NCBI GenBank assembly: GCA_019057815.1
Contig: JAHLWR010000020.1
Span: 1 to 64,000, forward strand
Source of the DNA: Candidatus Heimdallarchaeota archaeon
Lineage (GTDB): Archaea; Asgardarchaeota; Heimdallarchaeia; Heimdallarchaeales; Heimdallarchaeaceae
Length of the DNA: 64,000 bases
Reading direction: 5' to 3'
Made by a program: the position numbers and the translations under genes. The notes beneath the pieces were generated by a model. That model was not told where the DNA came from, did not search any database, and saw only the letters and a list, made by a program, of their open reading frames with translations. This document shows, piece by piece, positions 33,588 to 42,868 of the stretch. How positions within the stretch are numbered: the first letter of the stretch is position 1; every line of letters starts with the position of its first letter.

Positions 33588-34943
33588 TTAAGAAAATATT
33601 GAAACTTTATTAGTAAGAATGTAAGGGATTACAATGCTATAAGGCGTATTTCGTGGTCTAACAACCTTCCTATCTTTTGAAAACTGAATATCACCTTCGA
33701 GTAATTCAAGCATATTTCCAGTGATGCTGAAAGAAGGGAGAGTACCTTTAATTGACCCATTCTCAATCCAGTAAGCATCAGTTGTTGAAATTTTAAAGAC
33801 TCCAGTTTGCGAATCTGCTGTCATATGTCCTTGCACTGAATTCACGTATATTCCTTCTCCTATATCATCGAACAATTCTCCAATCGTTTCGTTCCCTTCT
33901 GAAATAAGAAGATTAGAAGGATTAATTGCTGGATAAACCTTGTAATGGCGAGGAAATTGCTCAAACAATTTAACTCTAAAGGAATTACCTGTTTGAATAC
34001 TTTGATCTTTAGAAAATTGAGTACTATTCAGCTCATTGATAAAATCACCATTTTTAATTAACACAGTTTTCGATTGGTTTTGTCCTTCATCATCAAATGC
34101 TGTAGAATTAGGTAAACCAGGAATTGTGCCGTCATCAACTAAAGTAAAGTCGCTAGAAAAATCATATTTTCCACTTGAATTTTTTTCATTTTTGCAGAGT
34201 AAGGGTATAAATGAGAAAGAAAATATATCAGCAAAGGCATTAGGAGAAAAAACCACAGGCACAATCAAATTTGAAATCTTTGCTCTTGTTCCTGCTCTTT
34301 GAATAGTCTCAGACATAAGATCATCAATTAAACCATCTAAACTGTTAGGAATTTGTCTACTTGTAAGGTACTTTTCGGAACTTGCTATGATATCTTTTCC
34401 ACGATACAATGCTCTAACATCAATATCAAACCAGGTACCTTTCTCAAAAGCAAGCATATTTGACGAATTGACGATTATTTTTCGTTCTAAAGAATAAGTA
34501 ACACTACTGTCTAATATTACATCCTTGATTTGCTCATCTTGTTCATTCAGGGCATAAATAATCGCAAAAAAATCTTCTTCATCTAGAGAAGCTATTCTTT
34601 TATCGTAAATATTAGCTATAGATTTAGAATCTTCTGTAATTTGTGGAAAACTGAAACTTTGGGATTCTATTGGATAGATGCTTTGTTTATCTAGATTTTC
34701 TATTCGATTTAAAACAGAATTGATAGGAAAACAAGAGAAAAATAGCTTGTCATTATTAAAATATCTTATCGCACAACCTGCTCTGTTTGTTGAATGAAAT
34801 TCTTTTGGTGTTCTAAATACTGTTCCACCTCTTATTTGCGAAAGAGATTGGATGAAGACTTCAGATTCTTTGAAGTTATATTTCTGTTCAAGTTTATGTA
34901 TTATTTGAATTGCAATCTCTTTGAGTTCATCATCTGTATACAT
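33588..34943 (-). CDS. tldE: TldE/PmbA-like subunit of the TldD/TldE peptidase
   Basis: 451 residues. The C-terminal beta-rich half contains NVIVPVVFSPNAF-like and SVQGHMTADSQTGVFKIS segments typical of PmbA/TldE. It lacks the HExxxH zinc motif carried by the partner encoded directly upstream. With TldD it forms a heterodimeric metalloprotease that degrades unfolded peptides or trims modified peptides (family knowledge). The start codon follows the TldD stop without a gap, so the two are cotranslated. Confidence 0.85.
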   Translation of the reverse strand: MYTDDELKEIAIQIIHKLEQKYNFKESEVFIQSLSQIRGGTVFRTPKEFHSTNRAGCAIRYFNNDKLFFSCFPINSVLNRIENLDKQSIYPIESQSFSFPQITEDSKSIANIYDKRIASLDEEDFFAIIYALNEQDEQIKDVILDSSVTYSLERKIIVNSSNMLAFEKGTWFDIDVRALYRGKDIIASSEKYLTSRQIPNSLDGLIDDLMSETIQRAGTRAKISNLIVPVVFSPNAFADIFSFSFIPLLCKNEKNSSGKYDFSSDFTLVDDGTIPGLPNSTAFDDEGQNQSKTVLIKNGDFINELNSTQFSKDQSIQTGNSFRVKLFEQFPRHYKVYPAINPSNLLISEGNETIGELFDDIGEGIYVNSVQGHMTADSQTGVFKISTTDAYWIENGSIKGTLPSFSITGNMLELLEGDIQFSKDRKVVRPRNTPYSIVIPYILTNKVSIFS

Positions 34944-36344
34944 TTAACTCACCCTCATTTCTGAAACAGAAATCTTTGGAGATACTGAACCAACAAATAT
35001 TCTCTGGTTATTTTTGACACAACTTCCTGGCTGCGCAAGCAATCGATTTCCAATACCTGTAATCTTGGTCAAAGTATCAAGCATATTTCCACTTACTTGT
35101 AATTGTAGAAAATATTCTCCTAATTCTCCATTTTCTATTAATCGTCCATATTGAGCATTCAGGTTAAACTCACCTGTTTGTGTCTCCGCAGAACCTCCTA
35201 AACCATCTCCAACATATAAACCATTTTTTGTTTTTTCTAATAATTCCTCAAAAGAGAAATCTTTGGGACTAAAGAAGATATTACTCATTCTAACCTGAGG
35301 TAAATGTTCAAAACTGAATGCTTTGTAATTTGCTGAAGATTCTGCATCCATTGCAGCAGCAGTTTCTCGGCTATGTAAAAAGTCAGTATGAATACCTTCC
35401 TCTACCAGTAAGGTTCCCTTACCTTTTGTTCCCTCTGAATCATATTCGTAAAAACCGACAGTCTCAATATAAGGATCGTCAATAACCGTAACAATTGAGG
35501 GTGCTATTTTCATCCCTAAAAGACCTGCAGTAAATGACCTTCCAGCTAATACATTATCAGCTTCAAGAGAATGTCCAAGAACTTCATGAATACAGGTCCA
35601 AGCAAAGTCTTCACATAAAACTGCTTTGTAATTGCCATTCTTTACAAATTTAGCTGTAGGGAGATTATTAACAACTTCTATGAATTCATTAGTTTGTTCA
35701 AGATTCTGAAAAGGTAGTGTTTCTAAACCACCCAGACCGCCATAATTTTTGTAAAACTTAACAACTTGGTTATTTTTCTTCACTCTTCCTGTGAGAGTGA
35801 GAATAGAGTAAGGGTATTCTTGAAAGATTCTTGACCCTTCAGTATTAATAAATCTTTCAGACCAATTAAAGAAAAGAAGATCCAATTCTATCATTGCTGG
35901 TACATTAATCTTCTCAGACACATAATCATACAATTCAGAAATATAAGTATCAAAATCTTGTTTTGTTAAATCTTTCCAGTTTATTTTTGGATTAACTTTG
36001 ATATTTGCTTCAGATTTTGCAGAATTACTCAAAGATGATGTTCCCCTTTTCCAATTTGACAACATCGATGAAGCTCTGATCGCTTTTTCAACCTCTCTAG
36101 GAGCATATTTTATATCAGGAACTGAGGTGAAAGAAGTTATTCCATCAGACAGGATTCTAATTCCATATCCTGTATCTACACAGTTCATTTCCTTTTTGAT
36201 AACACCGTTCAAAGCTGAAATCCTTTTTTCATTTATTATACCACCTCTGATACCGACATATTCTGCTCCTTTGGTTGAAGATGTTTCTAGAAGTGTTTCA
36301 AGGGGATCGATTATGAGCACCTCTTTCTTTTTTAAGAACTTCAT
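34944..36344 (-). CDS. tldD: TldD metalloprotease subunit
   Basis: 466 residues. The zinc-binding motif HEVLGH lies in CIHEVLGHSLEADNVLAGRS. Other family segments include YEYDSEGTKGKGTLLVEEG, ETQTGEFNLNAQYGRLIENG and GNMLDTLTKITGIGN. It is the catalytic half of the TldD/TldE protease. Its ATG at 36344 lies about 80 bp from the divergent phosphatase gene start. Confidence 0.92.
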   Translation of the reverse strand: MKFLKKKEVLIIDPLETLLETSSTKGAEYVGIRGGIINEKRISALNGVIKKEMNCVDTGYGIRILSDGITSFTSVPDIKYAPREVEKAIRASSMLSNWKRGTSSLSNSAKSEANIKVNPKINWKDLTKQDFDTYISELYDYVSEKINVPAMIELDLLFFNWSERFINTEGSRIFQEYPYSILTLTGRVKKNNQVVKFYKNYGGLGGLETLPFQNLEQTNEFIEVVNNLPTAKFVKNGNYKAVLCEDFAWTCIHEVLGHSLEADNVLAGRSFTAGLLGMKIAPSIVTVIDDPYIETVGFYEYDSEGTKGKGTLLVEEGIHTDFLHSRETAAAMDAESSANYKAFSFEHLPQVRMSNIFFSPKDFSFEELLEKTKNGLYVGDGLGGSAETQTGEFNLNAQYGRLIENGELGEYFLQLQVSGNMLDTLTKITGIGNRLLAQPGSCVKNNQRIFVGSVSPKISVSEMRVS

Positions 36345-36427
36345 CCTATATATAGCTAGTTAAACTCTTGCAGAAATCAATAGTGATAATAGATATCTTT
36401 TTGTTTTATCACATCAAGAAATGTTCA

Positions 36428-37075
36428 ATGAAATTAGCTATAGTTTGCGATTTTGATGGAACTATAACTCAAAGAGACACAGGAAAGGAGTTACTCTCAA
36501 AACTAACAGCAAAAGATTGGGAATCCTATGACCAATTCGTCATTAGTGGAGAAATGGGTACTCGTGAAGCACTCCAACACCAATGGGGCATGATCGAAAA
36601 TACATCAGCCAAAGAAGTTTTCTCCATTGTAGATGAAATAGAAATAGATCCATTTTTCAAAGAACTATACGAATTAATCCAACAAAAAAACTGGGGATTT
36701 GTAATTGTATCTGATGGTTTTCTAAGTTACATAAAAAGGATTCTCAATAGAAATGGTATAATGGATGAGAATATAAGCATTAAAGCAAATGATTTTGAGA
36801 TAGTGAAAGGTAAAATACTACTTAAATTTTTAACAGAATCTTGTGAACATGGTTGCGCAAATTGTAAGTTTACACATGTTACAGAACTAAGAGAACAAGG
36901 GTTTACTATTATTTACATTGGAGACGGATTATCCGATATATTACCTGCTAAATCTTTAGCTGATTATATTTTTGCAAAAAAGGATGAAGATCTTGCGAAA
37001 AACTTGAAAGGTGATAAAAGGCTTAAAACTTTTAAAACTTTGAAAGAAGTTAAAAATGATCTTCTCACGTTTTGA
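36428..37075 (+). CDS. HAD-IB phosphatase, MtnX/SerB-like
   Basis: About 215 residues from the chosen ATG, which starts MKLAIVCDFDGTITQRDTG. The open frame extends 20 codons further up (36368), but this start places DxDGT at the usual distance. Motif II is VSDGFLSYI and motif IV is IGDGLSDILPAKSLA. The CEHGCANCKFTHV segment, a cysteine-rich loop, is characteristic of MtnX-like enzymes of methionine salvage. Phosphoserine phosphatase is the alternative. All catalytic aspartates are present, unlike the HAD protein at 17291-18028. Confidence 0.85.
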   Translation: MKLAIVCDFDGTITQRDTGKELLSKLTAKDWESYDQFVISGEMGTREALQHQWGMIENTSAKEVFSIVDEIEIDPFFKELYELIQQKNWGFVIVSDGFLSYIKRILNRNGIMDENISIKANDFEIVKGKILLKFLTESCEHGCANCKFTHVTELREQGFTIIYIGDGLSDILPAKSLADYIFAKKDEDLAKNLKGDKRLKTFKTLKEVKNDLLTF

Positions 37076-37104
37076 TATGCAACAAACGAGCTTTTTGTTT
37101 CGTT

Positions 37105-37740
37105 TCATTTATAGCTTACGAATGGATTATCTCTTTTTTCTTTTCCGATTGTTGTTTCGTCTCCATGACCTGGAAAAACAAGTGTTTTATCAGAGAATTC
37201 ATACAGTTTCAAAATTGATTTTTCTAGCTCCTCAAAAGAACCTCCAAACAAATCAGTGCGACCAATACCACCATTAAAAAGAACGTCACCTGATATAAGC
37301 GAATGCTCAAAAGAGAAACAGATGCTTCCTGGAGAATGACCTGGTGATAATAGCGTTCTAATTTCAAGATTTCCTAAACTAAATATCTGATCATTTTCAA
37401 TAGAGATATCATGGTTTCCAAGAGATTTGGGATCGAATTCAAACATTTTAGCAAAAAAGCCAAGGTTTTCCATCACTGCAGTTTCTTTTTGGTTATATGC
37501 TAACAAAGCTTCAGGAAACACTTCTCTAATGGCTTCAACACCAAGTACATGATCAAAATGTAAATGAGTACAAAAAATGTATTTCATTTTAAGATTCTCA
37601 AGTTCAATTATTGACATTAAATTATCTATAGGTCCTCCTACATCAAATAAAGCAGCTTCCTTGGATTCTACATCATAGAGAAGATAGCAATTTGTACTCA
37701 AGGGTCCTGTAATTTCTTTTTTCAAAACAGGAGAGTTCAT
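37105..37740 (-). CDS. Metallo-beta-lactamase-fold hydrolase (glyoxalase II-like)
   Basis: 211 residues. Metal ligands are all visible: THLHFDHVLG (HxHxDH), SPGHSPGSICF, ISGDVLFNGGIGRTDLFGG and VFPGHGDETTIGKEK. The spacing fits the hydroxyacylglutathione hydrolase-like subgroup, which hydrolyses thioesters; many archaeal members have other substrates. It converges on the phosphatase gene with about 30 bp between coding ends. Confidence 0.92.
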   Translation of the reverse strand: MNSPVLKKEITGPLSTNCYLLYDVESKEAALFDVGGPIDNLMSIIELENLKMKYIFCTHLHFDHVLGVEAIREVFPEALLAYNQKETAVMENLGFFAKMFEFDPKSLGNHDISIENDQIFSLGNLEIRTLLSPGHSPGSICFSFEHSLISGDVLFNGGIGRTDLFGGSFEELEKSILKLYEFSDKTLVFPGHGDETTIGKEKRDNPFVSYK

Positions 37741-37932
37741 TACCTAAGGATTCTGATACTTGTTATTAAGAACTTTATGATTTGATGTGACAATATAATA
37801 TATAAAGAATAATCAGACTAAATTTTCTCCCTTTCCTTTTTAATGAATTTGTTAGAAAGATATCCGAGTATAAGAAAAAGATAAGAGAGGGAGAGACTAA
37901 TATTATGTGTCAATCCCCTTCTAATAAATACT

Positions 37933-38574
37933 TTAGGTAATTCTGCGTTTTCTCGTAAAGAAAACAATAACCACATATGAAAATAGTGAAATGAATGCTA
38001 AAGAGAATAGGGGGGAGAATTTCACCTCATCAGTAGATTGTTCAGTAATATCAAAGAGACTATAGGTTATGTTCATAATACCAGAAGCCATTGTAATAAC
38101 TGTTATCAATTGTTCTCCTGGCGTAATATCATAAAAGTTGGAACCCATATCTATAGGTCTCCAGAGAGTATAATTGCCATCCGGAAGGTGAGATAAATCT
38201 GTTTGATTAATATAAAATCTGATAAGTTCAGATTCAACTGTTATACCGGATTGATATGAATAATGCATAACTGTTTCGTGGGCATGCGCTATTTGATCAA
38301 TTTCCAATGATTGATTAACAAATGATGCATTAATGAAGGCTTTAGGAAAAAAATCTGCTAATTCAATTACAGATTGATTTTCTTTACCTCTATTTAAGAT
38401 CTCTACTTCTACTGCGATACCAAAGAAGGTATTATTGGGCTTATAATAATCTGGGTCTGAAATCACTGTAATGTAAATGATTTCAGAAATTCTTGAAGCA
38501 ATAACTGGTTGATCTCCATTAACTGATAACATAGTAGGAAAAATAAGTATCGGTATTATTATTGTTACAATCAA
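37933..38574 (-). CDS. Secreted membrane-anchored protein of unknown function
   Basis: 213 residues. An N-terminal hydrophobic signal (MIVTIIIPILIFPTMLSVNG) is followed by an extracellular beta-rich region with sequons, and then a C-terminal membrane helix (FSLAFISLFSYVVIVFFTRK) with a basic end. No family is recognised. The layout resembles the other surface proteins in the window. The 37741-37932 interval before it shows nothing specific. Confidence 0.65.
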   Translation of the reverse strand: MIVTIIIPILIFPTMLSVNGDQPVIASRISEIIYITVISDPDYYKPNNTFFGIAVEVEILNRGKENQSVIELADFFPKAFINASFVNQSLEIDQIAHAHETVMHYSYQSGITVESELIRFYINQTDLSHLPDGNYTLWRPIDMGSNFYDITPGEQLITVITMASGIMNITYSLFDITEQSTDEVKFSPLFSLAFISLFSYVVIVFFTRKRRIT

Positions 38575-38674
38575 GAATTTTTCTAATAATTTATTCGTGA
38601 ATTTTTTCCTCCTTTTTTATTTTATTAAAGATTAGCCCTTAATTGTATATGTACACAAAGAGATATAAAAATTT

Positions 38675-39120
38675 CTATGCTAATCTCCCCTCCGTATACG
38701 CTTTACCATAAGCTATATAGGAATCTGCATAACCATATCCCATTTCTTGGTCAATGTGCTTCCTGAAGTAGCATATTGTAAAATATCTATTTCTTTCTGC
38801 ACAGAAGGATCAATAGAAGAACCAATACCATTATGATATCCTGTAATAATTGAAGCTATTATAGCTGATAGATAAGTCGTACTAAGACTTGTCCCTTCTC
38901 CATATATCCAAGTTCCTCTATAACAATGGAGACTAGAATCATAATAAGGATTAGTTAATATAGGTACACCATGTCCAAGTTCAAGCCAATTAACAATTTG
39001 ATTTCCTGATGTATAAGGTTCGTACCATGATGAAAGCCACGATTTATAACTATTCCATGAACCATCTCGATTTTTATGAATGTGTAAATGAAATGATAAC
39101 TTTTTTAATAACGGTACCCT
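38675..39120 (-). pseudogene. Subtilisin-like (S8) peptidase, C-terminal remnant with frameshift
   Basis: The minus strand reads NRDGSWNSYKSWLSSWYEPY, VNWLELGHGVPILTNPYYDS and TWIYGEGTSLSTTYLSAIIA. The GTSLSTTY segment matches the catalytic-serine motif of subtilases (GTS-x-x-xP/Y). A shift of frame near 38745 is needed to continue into GYGYADSYIAYGKAY, the expected C-terminal region, which ends at a TAG at 38675. No N-terminal part with the catalytic aspartate or histidine exists upstream. The 550-bp interval between 38575 and 39136 is therefore a decayed gene. Confidence 0.65.
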
Positions 39121-39136
39121 AGTTTTATTGAAACAA

Positions 39137-40072
39137 ATGAGTAAAGGGAAGAGGATTAAAGAAGAAAGTATTGTAGATATAAATGATAAGATGGAAGAAA
39201 TCGAGTTTATTCCTCTAGATGATGAACAATCTAAAGAGGAGAAAGAAGACGTTATCGATATTTTAACAGTTAAAGAACAACTTGAGAAGGAGGAAGAAAA
39301 AGAAATTTCATTACCACTTGATATAGAAAAAAAAGAAGAGCAACATATTGAAGTTGAAAATGAATTGATTGAAGATCAAACTGTGATTACTAAAATAGTG
39401 AAAGAAGATTTAGATTTGCTCATTAACACTTTGATAAATTCAAACAGAAACAAAGTTAGACTGGATATAATTGAAAAAATTGGAGAATTTATAGAAGAAG
39501 AAAAAGTGAAAAAAGCGTTGAGTAATATTTCGAAAAATGATAAATATCCGTTATGCCGAGCAAAAGCAGTATCCTACCTTTCTGATATTATAGAAGATAA
39601 GCAAGTTAAAGAAACCATTTTATCGAAACTTGATGATTCAGCGAAAGTAGTAAGACATTGGGCTGTCTGGGGTTTAAAAGAAGTTGTAAGTGAGAGCGAT
39701 GTTCAAAAAGCGCTTATTAAAAGATTATTAAGAGAAGAGAAATCACGGAAAATCAAACTTTGGATTATCAAAATTCTTAGTTCACAAATAAAAACAAACA
39801 GAGTTGAAGAAGCCTTTTTAGGGCTTTTGAAGCAAAATTTGAATATAGAAACAAAAGGTTTAGTTGTTGATTATTTACTTAATAATTTAAGCGATAGGGA
39901 TATTTGTTATCAACTCTCTTTATATGTTATAAAAGAGAGAAACAAGGAAATAAAGTCAAAGATTATCCAGAAATTCCTAACTATTGATAACCTTGATGTT
40001 AAGTATTCTCTTGAACGTTTAGAAAGAGAAGAAAATGATGAAAATATCCTCTTACTGTTAAAAAATCGGTAA
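39137..40072 (+). CDS. HEAT-repeat protein with acidic N-terminus
   Basis: 311 residues from ATG 39137 (a TTG lies three codons earlier). Residues 1-95 are highly charged and probably disordered (EEKEDVIDILTV, EKEEEKEISLPLD). The remainder forms HEAT/PBS-lyase-like helix pairs, for example CRAKAVSYLSDIIEDKQVKE and KVVRHWAVWGLKEVV. It is a scaffold without an enzymatic domain. The transporter gene starts 41 bp downstream on the same strand. Confidence 0.75.
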   Translation: MSKGKRIKEESIVDINDKMEEIEFIPLDDEQSKEEKEDVIDILTVKEQLEKEEEKEISLPLDIEKKEEQHIEVENELIEDQTVITKIVKEDLDLLINTLINSNRNKVRLDIIEKIGEFIEEEKVKKALSNISKNDKYPLCRAKAVSYLSDIIEDKQVKETILSKLDDSAKVVRHWAVWGLKEVVSESDVQKALIKRLLREEKSRKIKLWIIKILSSQIKTNRVEEAFLGLLKQNLNIETKGLVVDYLLNNLSDRDICYQLSLYVIKERNKEIKSKIIQKFLTIDNLDVKYSLERLEREENDENILLLLKNR

Positions 40073-40113
40073 CAGAAACCTTATCAACATTCAGAAGCCA
40101 ACGATTTTAACAT

Positions 40114-41460
40114 ATGTCAGATTCACAAAATGACCAAGAACATCAGATTGGTGAACAGGACATCTCGAACTCCACACATGATTCAGAGGAGTTCACGAAG
40201 AAAGATGAAATAGCACTTTACTCTAGATCAATAGCTACAAGTACCAATCAAGGTCTAGTTCAACCATTTGTTTCAATGATCGCTCTACGACTAGGTGCAA
40301 CTGCTGGATTATTAGGATGGATACAAGCTATAACAAATTTACTAAGCACTTTCCTTGATCCTCTTTTTGGTCGAATATCTGATAAGTTAAAAAGAAGAAT
40401 ACCTTTCATTGTCATCTCAACTATAACTTGGAGTATTCCATATGTATTTCTATACTGGGTCAAAGCTCCAGAAGCAATTATTATTATCGTTGCTTGTGTT
40501 AATATATTATTGAGTCTAGGAAATCCTGCCTGGGGAGCCCTACAAAATGAACTTTTTCCATATAATATCAGGGCCAAATTAACAGGTAGAGTGTTTTGGT
40601 TTAGCTCTTTTGGAAGCATGATAGCAACCCTATTCACGGGCGTTATCCTCACTATTGCTTTTGGAGATATCGATTTTCAAAAATATATTCTGATTCCTGT
40701 TTGCATTGGTGTTATTATTTCTATTTTAGGAGTTCTTCCATTTAAAGGTGTAAGAGAACCATTAGCAAGAAGAAGAGATGTACAGGTGAAAGTTGACAAA
40801 AACATGTTTGAAAGTCTCAAAACAGTTTTTAAAAATAGACTTTACACCAAATATCTAATTATTTCCTGTATATATGCCCTTTTCTGGTCTTTTGCTTGGC
40901 CATTGTTTTCTATCAAACAAGTTAATGTTCTAAACGCATCGTCACTAGAAATAGCTATTCTAGAAATAATCTTTGCATTAACAACTGTCCTGTTTATCAC
41001 TTTTGGAGCTAAACTGAGTGATAAAATTGGAAGAGTTAAACTTATTTTCTTCAGCCGGTTTTGTATGGCAATTTTTCCTTTACTATATATTTTTGCAACA
41101 GAAATATGGCATCTTTATTTAGTTCATTTTTTTGTTGCTAGCTTAATAACGTTTGGCATGACTAGCGCTCAAGCTTACCTTTTAGACATTATACCTCCAA
41201 AAGAGAGCGGAACATACTTTGGTTTCTTTACGATGATAACTGGAATATTCTTCTTCATCGGGTCACTGATTGGAGGTTATTTAGTTGAAGGTTTACAAAA
41301 CTGGTATACTTTAGCTGAATCTTTAACCATAGTATTCATAATTGTAGCAAGTGTAAGGTTTTCAATTAGCTTTCTATTTTTAACACTTAAAGAATACAAA
41401 CAATTTCCGTATTCGTTTGGAGAAATAGTTAAATCTATTAAACTTAGAAGAAAAGGTTAA
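40114..41460 (+). CDS. Major facilitator superfamily transporter
   Basis: 448 residues with about 12 hydrophobic segments. The MFS loop-2-3 signature is seen as DPLFGRISDKLKRRIPFI and its second-half counterpart as GAKLSDKIGRVKLIFFSR. A 40-residue acidic cytoplasmic N-terminus precedes the first helix. The last helices are followed by a basic tail. The substrate cannot be told. It is convergent with the HEAT gene at 41478, with 17 bp between coding ends. Confidence 0.88.
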   Translation: MSDSQNDQEHQIGEQDISNSTHDSEEFTKKDEIALYSRSIATSTNQGLVQPFVSMIALRLGATAGLLGWIQAITNLLSTFLDPLFGRISDKLKRRIPFIVISTITWSIPYVFLYWVKAPEAIIIIVACVNILLSLGNPAWGALQNELFPYNIRAKLTGRVFWFSSFGSMIATLFTGVILTIAFGDIDFQKYILIPVCIGVIISILGVLPFKGVREPLARRRDVQVKVDKNMFESLKTVFKNRLYTKYLIISCIYALFWSFAWPLFSIKQVNVLNASSLEIAILEIIFALTTVLFITFGAKLSDKIGRVKLIFFSRFCMAIFPLLYIFATEIWHLYLVHFFVASLITFGMTSAQAYLLDIIPPKESGTYFGFFTMITGIFFFIGSLIGGYLVEGLQNWYTLAESLTIVFIIVASVRFSISFLFLTLKEYKQFPYSFGEIVKSIKLRRKG

Positions 41461-41477
41461 GAATAAGGAAGAAATGA

Positions 41478-42335
41478 TTATTCACTTTCTTGATCCTTTT
41501 TACCAGAAATATCAACTAAAACCTTTTTTACAGCTTTTTGTACATACAAACTCTCATCATCGACCATTTCAAGTAAAGGAGCGACCGATTTAGGGGTTCC
41601 AAACGTTCCTAAAGTTTCTGCTGAACATTTTCTTACATACCAATTGGAGTCATGGATAGCAACATGTAAAAGATTCATGACCACCTCTCCACCAATTTTA
41701 CCTAGAGATTCTGCAGCTGTTTCTATTACATCATGAATATCGTCTGTCATCATCAGATCATATAGAGGTTGAATCGCTTTTGGGTTACCTATTTCACCTA
41801 AAGACCATGCTATTTGCTTTCTGATTTCCTTTTCAGAATCTCCCAAGAAACGAACTAGAATATCTATGTTGAATTTCTCTAATTTTACAATTTCATCCCA
41901 TTTTTCTTTTGCAATTAAAAGTAGAACATTCTCAGTTTTATCTGATGGTTTCCACCCCATATACTCCAAGACAACTGCAGATTCACTTCTAGCTTCCCAG
42001 TTATTGTCTAATAATAGCGCTATTAGTACAGGTTTTGATTCCAGTGCCCACAGCTCTCCTAAAGCCCTTATGGCACTTTTTCTTACTGCTCCACTATCAT
42101 CCTTCAATTGCTTAATTAAAGGTGCAACAGCTCTTTTATCTTTAATTTTTCCCAGAGCCCAAGCTACTTTGGCTCTAACTGCTGATTCTTCATCTCTAAG
42201 AAGTTTTATTAATGACTCAACTGCTTTCGTTCGATTTTTATTGTCGACAATTGCCTCAAGAGTATACATCCTTAATAATGGATCAGCCCCATCTAAAGAT
42301 TCTACTAATGTAGCAATGTCATCTTCATCTAGCAA
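41478..42335 (-). CDS. HEAT/PBS-lyase-repeat protein
   Basis: 285 residues, almost wholly HEAT_2 repeats of about 31 residues: AVRAKVAWALGKIKDKRAVA, AVRKSAIRALGELWALESKP, EIRKQIAWSLGEIGNPKAIQ and YVRKCSAETLGTFGTPKSVA. The regular phycobilisome-lyase-like helix pairs indicate a protein-binding superhelix. It is located downstream of the structured RNA candidate on the same strand. Confidence 0.88.
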   Translation of the reverse strand: MLDEDDIATLVESLDGADPLLRMYTLEAIVDNKNRTKAVESLIKLLRDEESAVRAKVAWALGKIKDKRAVAPLIKQLKDDSGAVRKSAIRALGELWALESKPVLIALLLDNNWEARSESAVVLEYMGWKPSDKTENVLLLIAKEKWDEIVKLEKFNIDILVRFLGDSEKEIRKQIAWSLGEIGNPKAIQPLYDLMMTDDIHDVIETAAESLGKIGGEVVMNLLHVAIHDSNWYVRKCSAETLGTFGTPKSVAPLLEMVDDESLYVQKAVKKVLVDISGKKDQESE

Positions 42336-42417
42336 TTACAAATCCTCAACACTTAAAGTACATTGGAGAATTAAAGATGTTTGCATTTCATAAACGCACG
42401 TTATGAAACTTGGTTAA

Positions 42418-42615
42418 AATTGCCAGAGGCTTTCTAACCGTCGTTTGAAGGGGGTTTCGCCCTTGACCCCTCACGTGCGTTGAGGGGTAGTCCTGAAGAC
42501 TTTTCCGTTATAGTTAGTTTGTCATCACCACAGAGCTAGCTAGGCTCCCTGTTTCATGGTGAGTTTACTGAGGGACAACCACTTGTGTAGTTGCGAAACA
42601 GGTAAGTGATGATGA
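42418..42615 (-). ncRNA. Unassigned GC-rich structured RNA candidate
   Basis: Within AT-rich DNA, about 200 bp are markedly richer in G and C and packed with complementary stems. These are CCTGTTTC 42548-42555 with GAAACAGG 42595-42602, CCCCTCA 42467-42473 with TGAGGGG 42481-42487, AAGGG 42448-42452 with CCCTT 42460-42464, and GAGC 42533-42536 with GCTC 42544-42547. There is also a crossing pair, TCACCA 42525-42530 with TGGTGA 42557-42562. No reading frame of note exists. A TATA-like element at 42630-42645 suggests transcription leftward. It does not match what I recall of RNase P, SRP or 5S RNA. An orphan transposon-derived RNA is possible. Confidence 0.6.
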
Positions 42616-42629
42616 TCACGCTATCTCTA

Positions 42630-42645
42630 CTTATATATTTTTAAA
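42630..42645 (-). promoter_or_regulatory. TATA-like promoter of the structured RNA
   Basis: On the minus strand the sequence TTTAAAAATATATAAG lies about 20-30 bp before the first predicted stem of the GC-rich RNA, the spacing expected for an archaeal TATA box. The DNA between here and the malic enzyme promoter (42646-42840) shows no other feature. Confidence 0.45.
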
Positions 42646-42841
42646 TTCATATATAAACCCGTAGAAAAAAAGAGTTAGTTTTTATTCTTCTTCTACATAG
42701 CCATTTATGCTGTTAGAACGCTTATGGCAAGATTAGTCAACTTTTCTACACTCAGTGGACGACGGTAATAAAATTCAATAAAAAGAAGATTATAGAAAAG
42801 CTATGTAGAGAAACCAACACTTAAATTTGTGATGAAACAAA

Positions 42842-42849
42842 TTATAAAT
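42842..42849 (+). promoter_or_regulatory. TATA box of the malic enzyme gene
   Basis: TTATAAAT lies 20-27 bp before the GTG start, so transcription would begin at or very near the start codon, implying a leaderless or nearly leaderless message. Confidence 0.5.
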
Positions 42850-42868
42850 AGTTTTCATTTAATGAAAG

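Noticed and set aside
36368-36427. Twenty-codon N-terminal extension of the MtnX-like phosphatase
   Set aside because: The DxDGT motif is normally within the first 12 residues, and the internal ATG at 36428 gives that arrangement.
42418-42615. RNase P RNA, SRP RNA or 5S rRNA
   Set aside because: I could not find the conserved RNase P core, the SRP helix 8 motif or the 5S consensus on either strand, so no family name is given.
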